NCBI GenBank assembly: GCA_963921195.1
Contig: OY992538.1
Location: 85,435,904 to 85,499,903, forward strand
Length of the DNA: 64,000 nt
Direction of reading: 5' to 3'
Origin: Pegoplata infirma
Taxonomy: Eukaryota > Arthropoda > Insecta > Diptera > Anthomyiidae
Positions 22,189 to 34,459 of this stretch are shown here, piece by piece. The notes beneath the pieces were generated by a model. The model ran no database searches. It was not told the origin of the DNA and saw only the letters and a list, made by a program, of their open reading frames with translations. The stretch's first letter is position 1. Every line of letters starts with the position of its first letter. The position numbers and the translations under genes were made by a program.

Positions 22189-25100
22189 GTACTTCGTTAC
22201 CGGTTGCATTGAATACCGGATAATAGAAAGATCAGAATTACTCTACCGATTTCAAGAAAATTCCCCTACGCAGTCTTTGTTTTATTTACTTGTACAAATT
22301 TAAGTCTTTCATAAAATAATATTTCAATGAATAATTTAAACAATAAAATTTGAATAATTTTCGAGCCCTTATTTCGGGCTTTTGGATTTTGAGTGAATGA
22401 ATATTTCAGTGAATAAAGAAATTGGAATAAAAATAAGTTTGAGTGAAAAAAAAAAAAGAAAAATATGGAGTAAAAAAAGTTAAATACGAAAAATTTGAGT
22501 AAAAAGTATCATTCCGTATTGTTCCCTGCTCGATTCCATTTCGTTCCCCGTTCTAAAATTTAAAATTTAAAATATGTCCTTCTCTTGTGTGCTATTTTTG
22601 GGGCTTTTAGTTTAATAGTTGGATAGGTAAAAATAACCATTTGCCCCCTTTTCCCCTTAAAATTCAATTTTCCAAAAACTGTTTTTTTTTTTTGTGCTAG
22701 GTGATCCTTTATTTAAAATGTCAAGTTTCTGAGCCATTATTTCAAGAAATATAAGAATAACCAAAATATACAATTTTTCATTATTATAGGAACAAAGAAA
22801 AAAGTACCAAAAGTACACTTTCTTACCCCCGTTAGAAACGGAATTTCCAAAAAGAACCCTTCCAGAAAGATTTATCTTCACCGAAGGATCTCTTTTCCAA
22901 ATTTCAATTTTCTAGTATCATTGTTTGAGCAAATATTAAAAGTACAAAAAGGATTTTACATTCCTAATTTTAAGTTTCTAGAAATAATACGTCAAAAAAT
23001 ATCAAAGGAACCGAAAATATACTTTTTTAGCTATTTTATCCCACTAAGAAGCGGAATTTTAAAAACATATTTTTCTCAGAATGTTTTTTTTCCCCGAATT
23101 CTTCTTTATTACAATTTTTAAGATTCTAGAATATATAAAAAGTTTCTATAAATAAAACTTCAGGAAAAAAAGTACCAAAAAGTATTCTTTTATAAAAGAT
23201 ACTTTTAATGAAAGTTACTTTTTATAAGAGGTATTTTTATAAAAGGTACTTTTTATAAAAAGTACTTTTTATAAAAGGTACTTTTTATAAAAGGTACTTT
23301 TTAAAAAAGGTACTTGTTATAAAAGGTACTTTTTATAAAAGGTACTTTTTATAAAAGGTACTTTTTATAAAAGGTACTTTTTATAAAAGGTACGTTTAAT
23401 AAAAGGTACTTTTTATAAAAGGTACTTTTTATAAAAGGTACTTTTTATAAAAGGTACTTTTTATAAAAGGTACTTTTTATAAAAGGTACTTTTTATAAAA
23501 GGTACTTTTTATAAAAGGTACTTTTTATAAAAGGTACTTTTTATAAAAGGTACTTTTTATAAAAGGTACTTTTTATAAAAGGTACTTTTTATAAAAGGTA
23601 CTTTTTATAAAAGGTACTTTTTATAAAAGGTACTTTTTATAAAAGGTACTTTTTATAAAAGGTACTTTTTTTATAAGGTACTTTTTATAAAAGTTACTTT
23701 TTATAAAAGGTACTTTTTATAAAAGGTACTTTTTATAAAAGGTACTTTTTATAAAAGGTACTTTTTATAAAAGGTACTTTTTATAAAAGGTACTTTTTAT
23801 AAAAGGTACTTTTTATAAAAGGTACTTTTTATAAAAGGCACTTTTTATAAAAGGTACTTTCTATATAAGGTACTTTGTATAAAAGGTACTTTTAAAAAAA
23901 GGTACTTTTTATAAATGGTACTTTTTATAAAAGGTACTTTTAATAAAAGATACTTTTTATAAAAGGTACTTTTTATAAAAGGTACTTTTTATAAAAGGTA
24001 CTTTTTATAAAAGGTACTTTTTATAAAAGGTACTTTTTATAAAAGGTACTTTTTATAAAAGGTACTTTTTATAAAAGGTACTTTTTATAAAAGGTACTTT
24101 TTATAAAAGGTACTTTTTATAAAAGGTACTTTTTATAAAAGGTACTTTTTATAAAAGGTACTTTTTATAAAAGGTACTTTTTATAAAAGGTACTTTTTAT
24201 AAAAGGTACTTTTTATAAAAGGTACTTTTTATAAAAGGTACTTTTTATAAAAGGTACTTTTTATAAAAGGTACTTTTTATAAAAGGTACTTTTTATAAAA
24301 AGTACTTTTTATAAAAGGTACTTTTTATAAACGGTATAGAATTTTCAGAAAGTACTTGTTCCAGAATGTTTTATTTCACTAAAGGATCCTACATTTCAAA
24401 TTTGAAGTTTGAATGATCATTATTTCAGTATATAAAAAAAATACCAAAAGCACACTTTTTTACCCATTTTATCCCCGTAGAATCAACATTGGCAAAAACC
24501 CAGACTTAGCGAATCTTTTTTCGGGGAGGTGAACCTACATTGCAAATTTCAAGTTTCTAGTACTATTATTTAAGGATATATAAAAGGTACCAAAAGTACA
24601 GTTTTTTTACCCTTTTTACCCCCATAGAATCATCATTGGCAAAAATCAAGCCCTAGTGGACCTATATTACGGGAGGTGAACATACAGTCCAAATTTTAAG
24701 TTTTTGTGACCATTTTTTAAGGAAATATAAAAGGTACTAAAAGTACAGTTTTTTACCCTTTTTACCCCCTTAGAATCAACATTGGCAAAAATCCAACCTT
24801 ACTGGATATATATTCCAGGATGTGAACATACAAATCAAATTTCAAGTCTCTATGACCATTTTTTCAGGAGATATAAAAAGTACCAAAAGTACAGTTTTTT
24901 ACCCTTTTTACCCCCTTAGAATCTACACTGGAAAAAATCCGGCCTTAGTGTATCTATGTTCCGGGAGGTGAACATACAGTTCAAATTTCAAGTCTATACG
25001 ACCATTATTTTAGGAGATATAAAAAGTACCAAAAGTACAGTTTTTTACCCTTTTTACCCCCTTAGAATCAACACTGGCAAAAATCCAGCCTTAGTGGATC

Positions 25101-25230
25101 TATATTCCGGGAGGTGCACCTACAGTCCAAATTTCAAGTCTCTAGCTTCAGCGGTTTGGGCTGGGCGATGATGAATCAGTCAATAAGTCAGTCAGTCAGT
25201 CAGTCAGTCAGTCAGTCACATTACTCTTTT
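22189..25230 (+). repeat. Element or array of 146-bp tandem monomers with terminal GTCA run
   Basis: It starts at 'ctagcttaccatcccgg' with a hairpin CCGGTA-cttcgt-TACCGG (about 22203-22220). Diverged monomers follow from 22590. Well-kept monomers occur at 24592, 24739, 24885 and 25031 (146-147 bp apart), each with 'ttagaatcaacattggcaaa' and 'ccgggaggtgaacatacagt'. The block ends with a (GTCA)n microsatellite (25186-25218) and 'ttactcttttatata'. The layout is reminiscent of Helentron-like elements with internal tandem repeats. Class uncertain. Confidence 0.6.
23185..24337. repeat. 16-bp minisatellite, about 70 copies
   Basis: The unit is TTATAAAAGGTACTTT, repeated head to tail for about 1.15 kb with few variants (AAAAGTACTTTT, AAAGTTACT and GGCACT units). 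Variants cluster in the first units and around 23665-23690 and 23840-23945. Each unit is nearly self-complementary around GTAC. The surrounding monomers contain 'tataaaaagtaccaaaagta', from which the unit could have arisen. Confidence 0.95.
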
Positions 25231-25235
25231 ATATA

Positions 25236-26324
25236 TGGGGCAAAACGCGTCAACGGTCCACACCCAAAAACAAATGTTGTCCGATTCAAGTATAATTTTG
25301 GAAAAATATTAGGTTAATGATAGGTAGTATAAATTACAAATATAAAATTTTTTGATGAAATATTGGCAGAGTTACAGGGTTGGGAAGTCTTGATGTTTTT
25401 GAAAAGAATATATTTTGGTGAATTTTAATTAACACTTTGATGAAACAAAAATTATAATTTAAAAAACTAATTTTAACGTATTTTTGATGGCCTTTAAAAT
25501 GGCATTTGCGGTTTTTTTGAAAAAAATAAATTTGACCTTAAAATTTAAGGTCAAAATATTAAGTTGTAATTATCTTGTAAGGGTCGCACTTTTAAATATT
25601 TTTCACTAAGCCCATTAGAAAGCTTGACATTTTTTTTAATTTCGGTTTTTTTAAAAAAATGGTATGTATGAAACTTTATAAGAAATCAATTTTTTAGGAG
25701 TATATGACACTCAAATTGTACTGAAATCGCTTTATAATCTGCATATAATAACAACAACAAAAATCAATGCTTAGATAAAGTGTGCGTTGTAAACACACAC
25801 AACAAACGTTGCACGCATAAAAAATAAAGAAATCAGTACAGTTTGGGTGTTATGTACTCGTAAAAAAATTGATTTCTCATAAAGTATCATACATACCATT
25901 TTTTTTAAAAAAACCGAAATTAAAAAAAGTTTCAACCTTTCTAGTGGGCTTAGTGAAAAAAATCTAAAAGTGCGACCCATATAAGATAATTACAATTTAA
26001 TATTTTGACCTTGAATTTTAAGGTCAAATTTATTTTTTTCAAAAAAAAACACAAATGCCATTTTAAAGGCCGTCAAAAATACTTTAAAAGTCGTTTTTAA
26101 AATTATAATTTTTGTTTCATCAAAATGTTAATTAAAATTCACCAAAATATGTTCTTTTCAAAAACCTTAAAATTTTCCAACCCTGTAACTCTGCCAATAT
26201 TTCATCAAAAAATTTTATATTTGTAATTTAGAATACCTATCATTAACCTACTATTTTACCAAAATTATACTTAAATTGGACAACATTTGTTTTTTGGTGT
26301 GGACCTTTGACGCGTTTTGCCCCA
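25236..26324. mobile_element. 1.1-kb palindromic element, TGGGGCAAAACGCG termini
   Basis: The arms (about 480 bp) run from TGGGGCAAAACGCGTCAA to the complement at 26324, with 'tggcagagttacagggttg' and 'ttgaccttaaaatttaaggt' inside. TATA flanks both ends (25232-25235, 26325-26328). The centre near 25780 includes CA-rich and 'gttgtaaacacacac' sequence. It lies between the GTCA run and a TATA-rich block. The frame at 25771-25980 is spurious. Confidence 0.85.
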
Positions 26325-26331
26325 TATATAG

Positions 26332-26587
26332 ATTATATCAAAATTTGTTTTACATAAAATTTTATAAAATTATATCAAATTATATATAATTTGATAAAAT
26401 TTTATAATATTATATAAAATTATATAAGATTTGATAAAATATATATAAAAAAAATTCGGATATAATTTCATATAATTTATCAAATTTTTTGAAAACAAAA
26501 ACTTCTTTATATAATTTTATGTAATTATATATAATTTTATCAAATTTTATATAATTATATAAAATTATATAAAAAACTTTTTTACTC
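26332..26587. mobile_element. TATA-rich MITE, right end with ACTCGGG terminus
   Basis: Alternating 'aaaattatataa' phrases end in AAACTTTTTTACTCGGG, the terminus seen at 45741-45750 and, inverted, at 10730, 42169 and 44935. The left end is cut off by the 25236-26324 palindrome. Confidence 0.6.
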
Positions 26588-26667
26588 GGGCTACTAAAAG
26601 TACACTTTTTAATCCATTTTACGACCCTTAAAAACGTAATTTCCAAATAGAACTTTTTCTATAATGT
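26588..26667. repeat. Single 146-bp-family monomer fragment
   Basis: 'aaaagtacactttttaatcc' and 'aatttccaaatagaac' match the monomers at 22815 and 24457. Confidence 0.55.
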
Positions 26668-28010
26668 TTTTTATACCCTCCAACTACTTTGTCATTCCGT
26701 GTGTAACGCATCGAAATATCGGTCGGGGACCCCATAAAGTATATGAGGCATTCCACACCAAATGTCCCGCTACAGAAAAACATATGTCCCGCAAACTTCT
26801 GAATAGGTTGTTTGGATAGCCCTATATGGAACTAAGAAAATTTCGTTTTCGGTTTTTCAAATTTTCAAAAACTGGGCTTAGGAGGCGTGGTCAAATATTG
26901 GAAAAATGGTCAAATTTGTGGCGAGTGGCCTTGATTAAATATTTATCACATTAAAACGGAATGCACTACAATCTCAAAAATTTACATTCTTATATAGTTT
27001 TGTATGGGCTATCGATTAAAATTTTTTTTTTTGGAAAATTTGTAGAACCCGTTCTGAAATTTTCCATTTTTTAAAAAAGTCAATTTATCAAAAATCCGGC
27101 CACTTTTTTTTAATTTTTTTTTAAAGTTTAGATGTTTGTCCATCTACACAAAAACATTCAGAAACACGTTCTTCGTTTTTTTTTCGAGAAAATCGCATTT
27201 GAATTTTAAATTTCATAACAATTTTGTAATTTGCTTGTATTTTCTTGTTTTAACGTTGCGAATGAGTAATACTAATTGCATAAATATTTCTCATACGCTC
27301 TGTTGAACCAAGAAAATACAAGCAAATTACAAAATTGTTACGAAATTTAAAATTCAAATGCAATTTTCTCGAATAAAACGAAGAACGTAATTCTGAATTT
27401 TTTTGTGTGGATGGACAAACATCTAAACTTTAAAAAAAAATTAAAAAAAAAAAAAAAAGTGGCCGGATTTTTGATAAATTGACTTTTTTAAAAAATGGAA
27501 AATTTCAGAACGGGTTTTGAAAATTTTCCAAAAAAAAAATATTCGATAGCCCATACAAAACAATATAAGAATGTAATTTTTGAGATTGTGGTGCATTCCG
27601 TTTTAATGTGACAAATATTAAATCAAGGCAACTTGCCACAAATTTGACTGTTTTTTCAATATTTGACCACACCTTCTAAGCCCAATTTTTGAAAAATTTA
27701 AAAAACAAAAATGCAATTTTCTAAGTTTCATATAGGGCTATCCATACAACCTATTCAGAAGTTTACGGTACACATGTTTTTTTCGCTGGACATTTGGTGT
27801 GGAATGCCTCATATATATTATTGATCAGTGATCGATTCTAAGACATTCTTGCGATGTCCGTCCGTCCGTCTGTCCGTCTGTAGTTAACACGATGCAGTTT
27901 AAAATAAAAGAGCTCGACCCCTCAAGTTTGGCATAAATATGTCTTGTGATCCTAGCACAGTACAGACTAGTATGCAAACAATAGTGCTAATTGCGTACTT
28001 TCCAATATGG
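26668..28010 (+). mobile_element. mini-me-like element, second subfamily, split by a palindrome
   Basis: 5' part 26668-26743: TATACCCTCCAAC, 'cattccgtgtgtaacgca', 'ggaccccataaagtatat'. It resumes at 27812 with 'ttattgatcagtgatcgatt' and a GTCY tract (about 27857-27885). The order and wording match 63829-64000, which is uninterrupted. The 3' end was not located. I place it near 28010 with little confidence. Confidence 0.65.
26744..27811. mobile_element. 1.07-kb palindromic element in mini-me, TATA duplication
   Basis: The termini are TGAGGCATTCCACACCAAAT and its complement. TATA precedes and follows it (26740-26743, 27812-27815). Uninterrupted mini-me copies (63920-63935, 34365-34375) have TATATATT there. 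It is a near relative of 10745-11829, sharing 'aactgggcttaggaggcgtg'. Confidence 0.9.
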
Positions 28011-28523
28011 TGGTATGATTTTTAGTACATAATTATCATCGCCTAGTGCCTAGTGTATGTGTGTCTGTACGTGTGAGCTTTTGCGTATGTATTTATGTTG
28101 TTTGTTTACGTTTTGTATAAAACGTCGACCTAACGACCTAAACCAACCTCTTAAAAATTCCAATTATTTAAACGTTTTTTGTAATTTTGTGAAATAAATG
28201 AAACATTTTTATGTTCGCAGAAATTTATAGTCCTGCGCTTGTACCCAGGGGATTAAAAAACTTTTTATCCGCCCCTCTTTTAAGGGCGTGGATAAAAAAA
28301 TAGTTTAAACATTTATAAAACTATAATACTTTAGTGCACAAAGAGACAAAAATTAACTTGTAAACATGTACCGCTAGGGCCAAGGAGTCTCCCAGGCTAT
28401 TTTCCGGGAAGTTTAAGAACATTCCAAATTTTAAGTCGGTTTTTTTCGAATTGCAATTTGAATTTTTGTATTACAAACAGAATCTTTGAATTACAAGTAA
28501 AATCTTTGAATTATAAACGGAAT
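28011..28523. other. Mostly unique AT-rich sequence
   Basis: It contains 'ccgcccctcttttaagggcg', similar to 58030-58050, so part of it may belong to the second mini-me subfamily. No frame or gene was seen. Confidence 0.4.
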
Positions 28524-28531
28524 CTCCGAAT

Positions 28532-28988
28532 TAGAGATGCGCACCAATCACGTGATTATCGTGATTCACGTGAATCATAGTGAGTATTTTTTCGCACTCA
28601 CGTGAGCGTGAGTAAACAAAATAAGTTCGTGCGTAAACGTGAGTAAAATGTTTGCGTGAATTTTTCGTTATTTAAAAAAAAATTGTGTTTTATTTCTGTG
28701 CAGATACATTTAAAATTATTTTTTTTTTTTTAAACATCAAAATATTATTGTTAAAGCTAGATCCACAGTTTGATGCATTTTCTTGTGGTACCCTCCAACC
28801 ACAGTAAAACATTAACAAATTTATGTATATTTTCCATTTCGTGAACGTGATTATATCCTTGAGCGTCATTAAAGTTTTTCTACTCACGTGAGCGTGCATA
28901 AGCGTGAGCCAAAAAAAAAATGTTCTTGCGTGCAAAAAACTTTTATTTCGTGAGTGTGATTAAAAAGTCACTCGCGATCCCATCTCTA
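28532..28988. mobile_element. TAGAGATG-type hAT-like MITE with CACGTGA repeats
   Basis: Ends are TAGAGATGCGC and CCCATCTCTA. The interior is rich in CACTCACGTGAGCGTGAG phrases in both orientations. The sequence outside the ends continues the inverted repeat (GAAT/ATTC), so no 8-bp duplication can be read here. The frame at 28690-28935 lies inside and is spurious. A mini-me-like 'taccctccaaccacagta' sits at 28788-28806. Confidence 0.65.
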
Positions 28989-29017
28989 ATTCGAGCTAAA
29001 AATGCAATCTTCGAATT

Positions 29018-30060
29018 GGGTCATTATTAGTGAAATCAATCATGAATATTTTTGACCCCCTCCGATTTTGATGAAATTTTGTTAAGTTCTTTCACTACGT
29101 AAAAAACTTACAAATGCAAATTTTCAGCCCTCTAAGTCAACAGGGGCCGAAAATACGAAGGGTCAAAATTTCCCCCAAAATCTCCCAGTCGCGACGCTTT
29201 CCACCGTAAAAACTTAATATCGTTGGTTCTATTATAGCTAGAAAGCCCATTTTTGGTTTGTTTTGAAGCTCATAATATGCTCTACAAGACCTACCATAAC
29301 CAAAAAATTTTCGAAAAAAAATAGGGGTTACCTCCCTTATTTTAAGGTCGTGATAAAGGGAGGAGAAAATGGGGAGGATGGTATCCCCCGATTTTTTTTT
29401 TTACTTGATAATCTTATAGAGAAAGTCCTAAAGAATATATTCTAAAATTTTTAAGTTGGGACAACAATGGGATCACTCAAAATCAAAATTTTTCATAATT
29501 TCCCCTAAAATCTCCAAATCGCAACACTCTTGAACCTTAAAAATTTAATATCATAAGTGCTTTTGTATTATATAAAGCTTATAATACGCTCTACAAGACA
29601 TACCAAAACCAAAAAAATTTCCAAAAAAAAGGAATTGGTGCCCCCCTTTTTTGAAGGTCTCTAGGACTTTCTCTAAAAGACTGTCAAGTAAAAAAAAATC
29701 GGGGGATGCCATCCTCCCCATTTTCTCCTCCGTATATCACGACTTTAAAATAAGGGAGGTAACCCTTATTTTTTTCGAAAATTTTTTGTTTACGGGCTTT
29801 CTAGCTATAATAAATGGGCTTTCTAGCTATAATAGAACCAACGATATTAAGTTTTTACGGTGCAAAGTGTCGCGACTGGGAGATTTTGGGGGAAATTTTG
29901 ACCCTCCGTGTTTTCGCCCACTGTTTACTTAGAGGGCTGAAAATAAGTGTGCGTCAGTTTATCACTTAGTGTTACAACTAAACCAAATTTCATCAAAATC
30001 GGAGGGGGTCACGAAAATTTTTAGCTATTTTTTTTTGATTGATTTCACTAAGACTGACCC
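29018..30060. mobile_element. 1.04-kb palindromic element, AATT duplication
   Basis: The arms begin GGGTCAnTnTTAGTGAAATC and mirror each other, with 'gaccccctccgattttgatg' and 'gcgactgggagattttgggg'. AATT stands at 29014-29017 and 30061-30064, giving a 4-bp duplication. The short frames at 29263 and 29651 are mirror images within the arms. Confidence 0.85.
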
Positions 30061-30064
30061 AATT

Positions 30065-30929
30065 ATAAGTTGAATATTTGAATAACAATTGATCTTTTTT
30101 GTATAACATCTGTAAGTGGTGTAGTTTTTAATTGTCTTTTGTGAAATTTCTGTATTATTTTCAATCATATTTTAGAATCCTATTTGATGTTAAACGTTTA
30201 TATTATATTTTGTAAATGTATTATGCATATTTGACAGATAAATATTTGTGTTTTTACTAACAAGAAAAAAGTATCGTAAAATTGTGGAAAATTCTATAAA
30301 TGTGTAAAACGTGGATTTTTTCTTATTTTTGCTTCAACCCACTGCTACAATGACATTATATTTGAAAATTTGTATGTTGGAAATATTTATTTTTTTAACA
30401 TTCAGCGTTTTTTTTTTTTTTTAACTTGTTTTTTTTACTAAATGACATTGTCATGTGGGCTGATGTTGATGACGATGATGGCGACGATAACGATGATTAT
30501 GACAAAAAAAGATGAGAATGATAATACCAATTCAACTGTATGGATTTTTATTGAATTTATGCAGAAAAAACGATACAATATGCAAAAAAATAAAAAAAAA
30601 TATGATAAAAAAGAAAATATTATTTACAGGATACTGGAGAGTAGTAAAATGTATAATAAAGTCTTTAAAAGTTAATATCAGCATTATTTTTTTAAATGAT
30701 AACTGGGAAAAATAACTTTATAAATACAAATAGTAAAAAAAAAATAGTAGTATGTTATCTAATTATTACTTACAATAAGTACTTATTTAAAGTGACATGA
30801 TTGTTATAAATTAAATTAAAATTGACTTACGCTTGATTCCACAATAGGTTGAAGCAAATTTTGATTATTTTTTTTTTTTGAATTTTAAAATCATCGGTGT
30901 TGGAAAAGTTGCCTTTATGTGCCAGTATA
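30065..30929. other. AT-rich sequence with a GAT-rich microsatellite
   Basis: A degenerate (GAT)n run lies at about 30462-30505. The two overlapping short frames that cover it are low-complexity. Nothing else was recognised. Confidence 0.45.
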
Positions 30930-31080
30930 CCCAAGTAAAAATGTGAAGGATCAGTAGCGATCCATTTTTCGGATCAGTACTGATCTTTCAAATTTCGGAT
31001 CAGTACTGATCCGAGTAAGTTCTTTTAAATCTCGGATAAGACGTGATATATAAAAATATATCTAAACATTTTTACTCGGG
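30930..31080. mobile_element. 151-bp MITE, CCCAAGTAAAAATG / CATTTTTACTCGGG termini
   Basis: Terminal inverted repeats of 14 bp (two mismatches) are flanked by TA on both sides. The interior holds two perfect 14-bp palindromes GATCAGTACTGATC and a third related site. The termini match those at 42169, 43244, 44935 and 45750. Confidence 0.75.
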
Positions 31081-31388
31081 TAGCCACAAAAAATATTGGA
31101 CTTGTATGGCAATGGCTTTAAGTTCCTTTTGACTTGAAAATCGGAAATCCAAAATATTAGTTTATATTTCGATATTACTGGAAAATGATTTTATGGTATT
31201 TTTTTTTTTTATCTGTCAAAAAATTTTTATTTTTTGTTTCTGTTTTTTTAAAAAAAAATATTTTTAATTAGTTTTTTGATGAAAATATAGCGTTATATTT
31301 GCACAGTATTGAAAAGATGTATATTTGTAAATTCTGATTAATTTTTATTAAAAAATACAAATTGTCTTATTCGACCTTTAAAATATTA

Positions 31389-32158
31389 TATTTTGAGTCG
31401 GTTAATTCCAGCTCGAAGTCATTATTAACTTTACAAATTAAAATTATGATATTCTCATAGAATAATTTTCAAGAAAATTATTATCTTGGTCATTTTTGCA
31501 AGACTTAATCGACATATGTTTCGCATTTGTCAGTGTCCATTGATTCCAAATATAACGATTTGTCATTAAAATCCAAGGTTGGCAATCGATACGCACCCAG
31601 AATAACGGTATTTGGCTATTGTACAGCAACCAATAAATATATGGACATTTTTAAAAGCGATTATGAAAGTAGATGAAATTTCTAGTATTTTTGATGTGTT
31701 ACTTCGTGTTTGTAACGGTTCATTTTCGTTATATAGGCCAATACCTTTAAAATACCGTTTCAAACGGAATTATAAAGGTATTGGTCTATATTTCGAAAAG
31801 CAACCGGAACAAACAAGAAGTAACACGTCAAAAATACTAGAAATTTCATCTACTTTCATAATCGCTTTTAAAAATGTCCATATCGTTAGTGGTTACGGTA
31901 CAATAGACAAATACCGTTATTCTGGGTGGGTATCGATTGCCAACCTTGTTAAAATCCCTTTGATACTTGAAGTATAGGGTTTTTATATTTGCTAAATAAT
32001 CTTGATAATGGAATCTGGCAAATTCCGAAACACGTGTCGATTAACTCAAAATTTAAAACAGAAAAATAATTTTCTTGAAAATTATTCTATGAGAATATCA
32101 TAGTTTTAGTTAGTAAAGGAAATAATGACCTCGTGCTAGAAAAAACCTACTCAAAATA
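31389..32158. mobile_element. 0.77-kb palindromic element
   Basis: Outer arms carry TATTTTGAGTSGGTT, 'atattctcatagaataattttc' and the complement at 32065-32158. Inner arms (31560-31760 and 31770-31960) carry 'gcaatcgatacscacccagaa' and 'cgattatgaaagtagatg'. The open frames covering it, on both strands, mirror each other and are not genes. Confidence 0.8.
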
Positions 32159-32251
32159 CATTAAATAAAAAATTATTAACTGTTTACCAAAAAGTTTAAA
32201 TAAATTTTTTATTAACGCAGTTACAAATGATTACAAAGTTTTTTATACATA

Positions 32252-34169
32252 TGGAGCATTCCAGGCCAAATCACTCACTTTTAGACCCGACCCCTTTCGA
32301 TTTATTTTATCTTTGGAAATGTTTTAGTACTTAATAAATGCAACATGGACACCAATTTTCAGCCAAGATGGTGTTGAGTAATCAATTTTTCAAAATGGCG
32401 ATTTTTTCAAAAAAATTAAAAAATTACAATTTTTAATTAATTTTGACCAGTTAAAAATATAGATATCTTAAAAATTATTCGAAGTAATTATCACTTATTT
32501 TTAAACGTTTAAAAATTAAAATCGACTTTTTAAAAAAGTCCGAAACCTTCTATTTTTTTTAAAAAAAATGTCTAAAAGTTCTACTCTAAATTACGCAACT
32601 TTAAAGCCATAATTCGAAATGTGATCGCAATTTGTTCTATTTTTTTTAAATTTTGAAAATTGCACCTTTTATTTTTTGACTCTGATTTATTTTATATGGT
32701 GCTCCAAAAAAAATTAAATTAGTAGATACTGACCGTACCTTACCCTAGATATATTCATTTCGAGGTAAGAATACGCCTCACAAAAATTAAGAACGATCGG
32801 ACATGGATAAGGCGTTCCGCATGGGCCTTGAAGTTTTCTGTTTTCTCAATATTTTTGGTATTTCAAGTTAAGTTTAAATTCAAGTAGTTACAGAATTGCA
32901 ATACGGAGTAAAATGCCTCTCTAATAAGGTACCAAAAGCTAAAATCGGTTGAAAATCAGCCAAGTTATTAAAACTTCCCCAGGCATCCAACGTATGGCAG
33001 ACCACTTGATTAAGCAATGCAATCCGATTTTTGAAATTAATTGAAATTTTCTACTATAATAACATTTTTTTATTCTTCAAGTTCAAATGTATTTAGATGA
33101 CAAGTATTTTTCATATTGTGTTTTGCTAACATGTTTTAAATTAATGCTAACAATGCCTGCATTTTCAACACCCTTTTGAAATCTCTATTTTAAAAATATA
33201 TTTTTTTTTTGTTATTTTAAAATTTGGAAAATACACTGAAACATGAATAATGAAAAAATGTTATTACAGTAGAAAATTTCAATAAATTTAAAAAAGGGAC
33301 TCGTATTTTTAATCAAGTTGTATGACACACGCTAGATGCCTGGGGAAGTTGTAATAAATTGGCTGATTTTCAACCGATTTTAGTTTTTAATACCTTATTA
33401 GAAAGGCATTTTACTCCACATCATAATCCTGTAATCACTTGAATTAAAACTTAACATAAAATACCAAAAAATTGCGAAAACAAAAAAAATCATATTTTTC
33501 CTTGTAATCCGTTTTTTAAACTTCAAGGACCATGCTAAACGCCTTACCCATTTCCGATCGTCTTAAATTTTTGCGAGACGAATTTTTACCTCGAAATGAA
33601 TATATCTAGGATAAGTAAGGGTCAAAATCTACCAATTTATTTATTTTGAAGCACCATATAAAATAAATCAGAGCCAAAAAATAAAAGGTGCAATTTTAAA
33701 AATTTAAAAAAAAATAGAAAGAATTGTGATCACATCTCGAATTATGGCTTAAAAGTTGCGTAATTCAGAGTAGAATTTTTATAGTTTTTTACAAAAAAAA
33801 ATCAAAGGTTTCGGACTTTTTCAAAAAGTCGATTTTAATCTTTAAACGTCAATAAATAAGTGATAATTACTTCGAATAATTTTTTCATATTTTTTTTCTA
33901 ATACTTCATTTAAATACCAAGAAAGCGTTGTCCAACTTTTTTTAAAATGTCTATATTTTTTAATGGTAAAAATAATTAAAAATTTCAATTTTTTAATTTT
34001 TTTGAGAAAATTGCCATTTTGAAATATTGATTACTCAGCACCATCTGGAAATAAAAGGCTGAATATAGGTGTCCAAGTTGCATTTAATAAGTACTAAAAC
34101 ATATCCAAAACTAAAATAAATCGAAAGGGGTCGGGTCTAAAAGTGAGTAATTTGGCTTGGAATGCCCCA
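32252..34169. mobile_element. 1.9-kb palindromic element, TGGRGCATTCCA termini
   Basis: The termini are TGGAGCATTCCAGGCCAAAT and TTTGGCTTGGAATGCCCCA. The arms continue inward with 'ttttagacccgacccctttc' and 'gcaacatggacacc'. The dyad centre is near 33210. The terminus resembles the 10745, 26744 and 50273 elements, but the body differs. No coding frame is present. Confidence 0.85.
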
Positions 34170-34269
34170 AAGTACTCTTAACTAAATGAGAATTAAATAA
34201 ACAATAAACTTTTAATATATTTACGCAAATTTTTATACAAACTTTTTGTGTTAATTTTTAATTGCGGCA

Positions 34270-34428
34270 ATTTTTATACCCTCCACTCTAGTGATAGAGG
34301 GTATATATAAGTTTGTCATTCCGTTTGTAACACATCGAAATATTGGTCTAGGACCCCATAAAGTATATATATTCATGATCCTTGATCGATTTTAAGTCGA
34401 TCTAGCGATGTCCGTCCGTCCGTCCGTC

Positions 34429-34459
<31 letters not shown>

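Noticed and set aside
23185..24337. CRISPR-like array
   Set aside because: Units are head-to-tail 16-mers with no spacers, in DNA full of insect transposons. It is a minisatellite.
25186..25218. GTCA run as a mini-me GTCY tract
   Set aside because: The order and flanks differ: it ends an array of 146-bp monomers and lacks the mini-me 5' block.
30442..30715. Two overlapping plus-strand frames starting in a GAT run
   Set aside because: Microsatellite-derived M/T/D-rich start and a poly-K/N tail. No conserved motif.
31444..31977. Overlapping open frames on both strands
   Set aside because: They are mirror images produced by a palindrome. The shared peptide (TRSNTSKILEISSTFIIAF) appears on both strands for that reason only.
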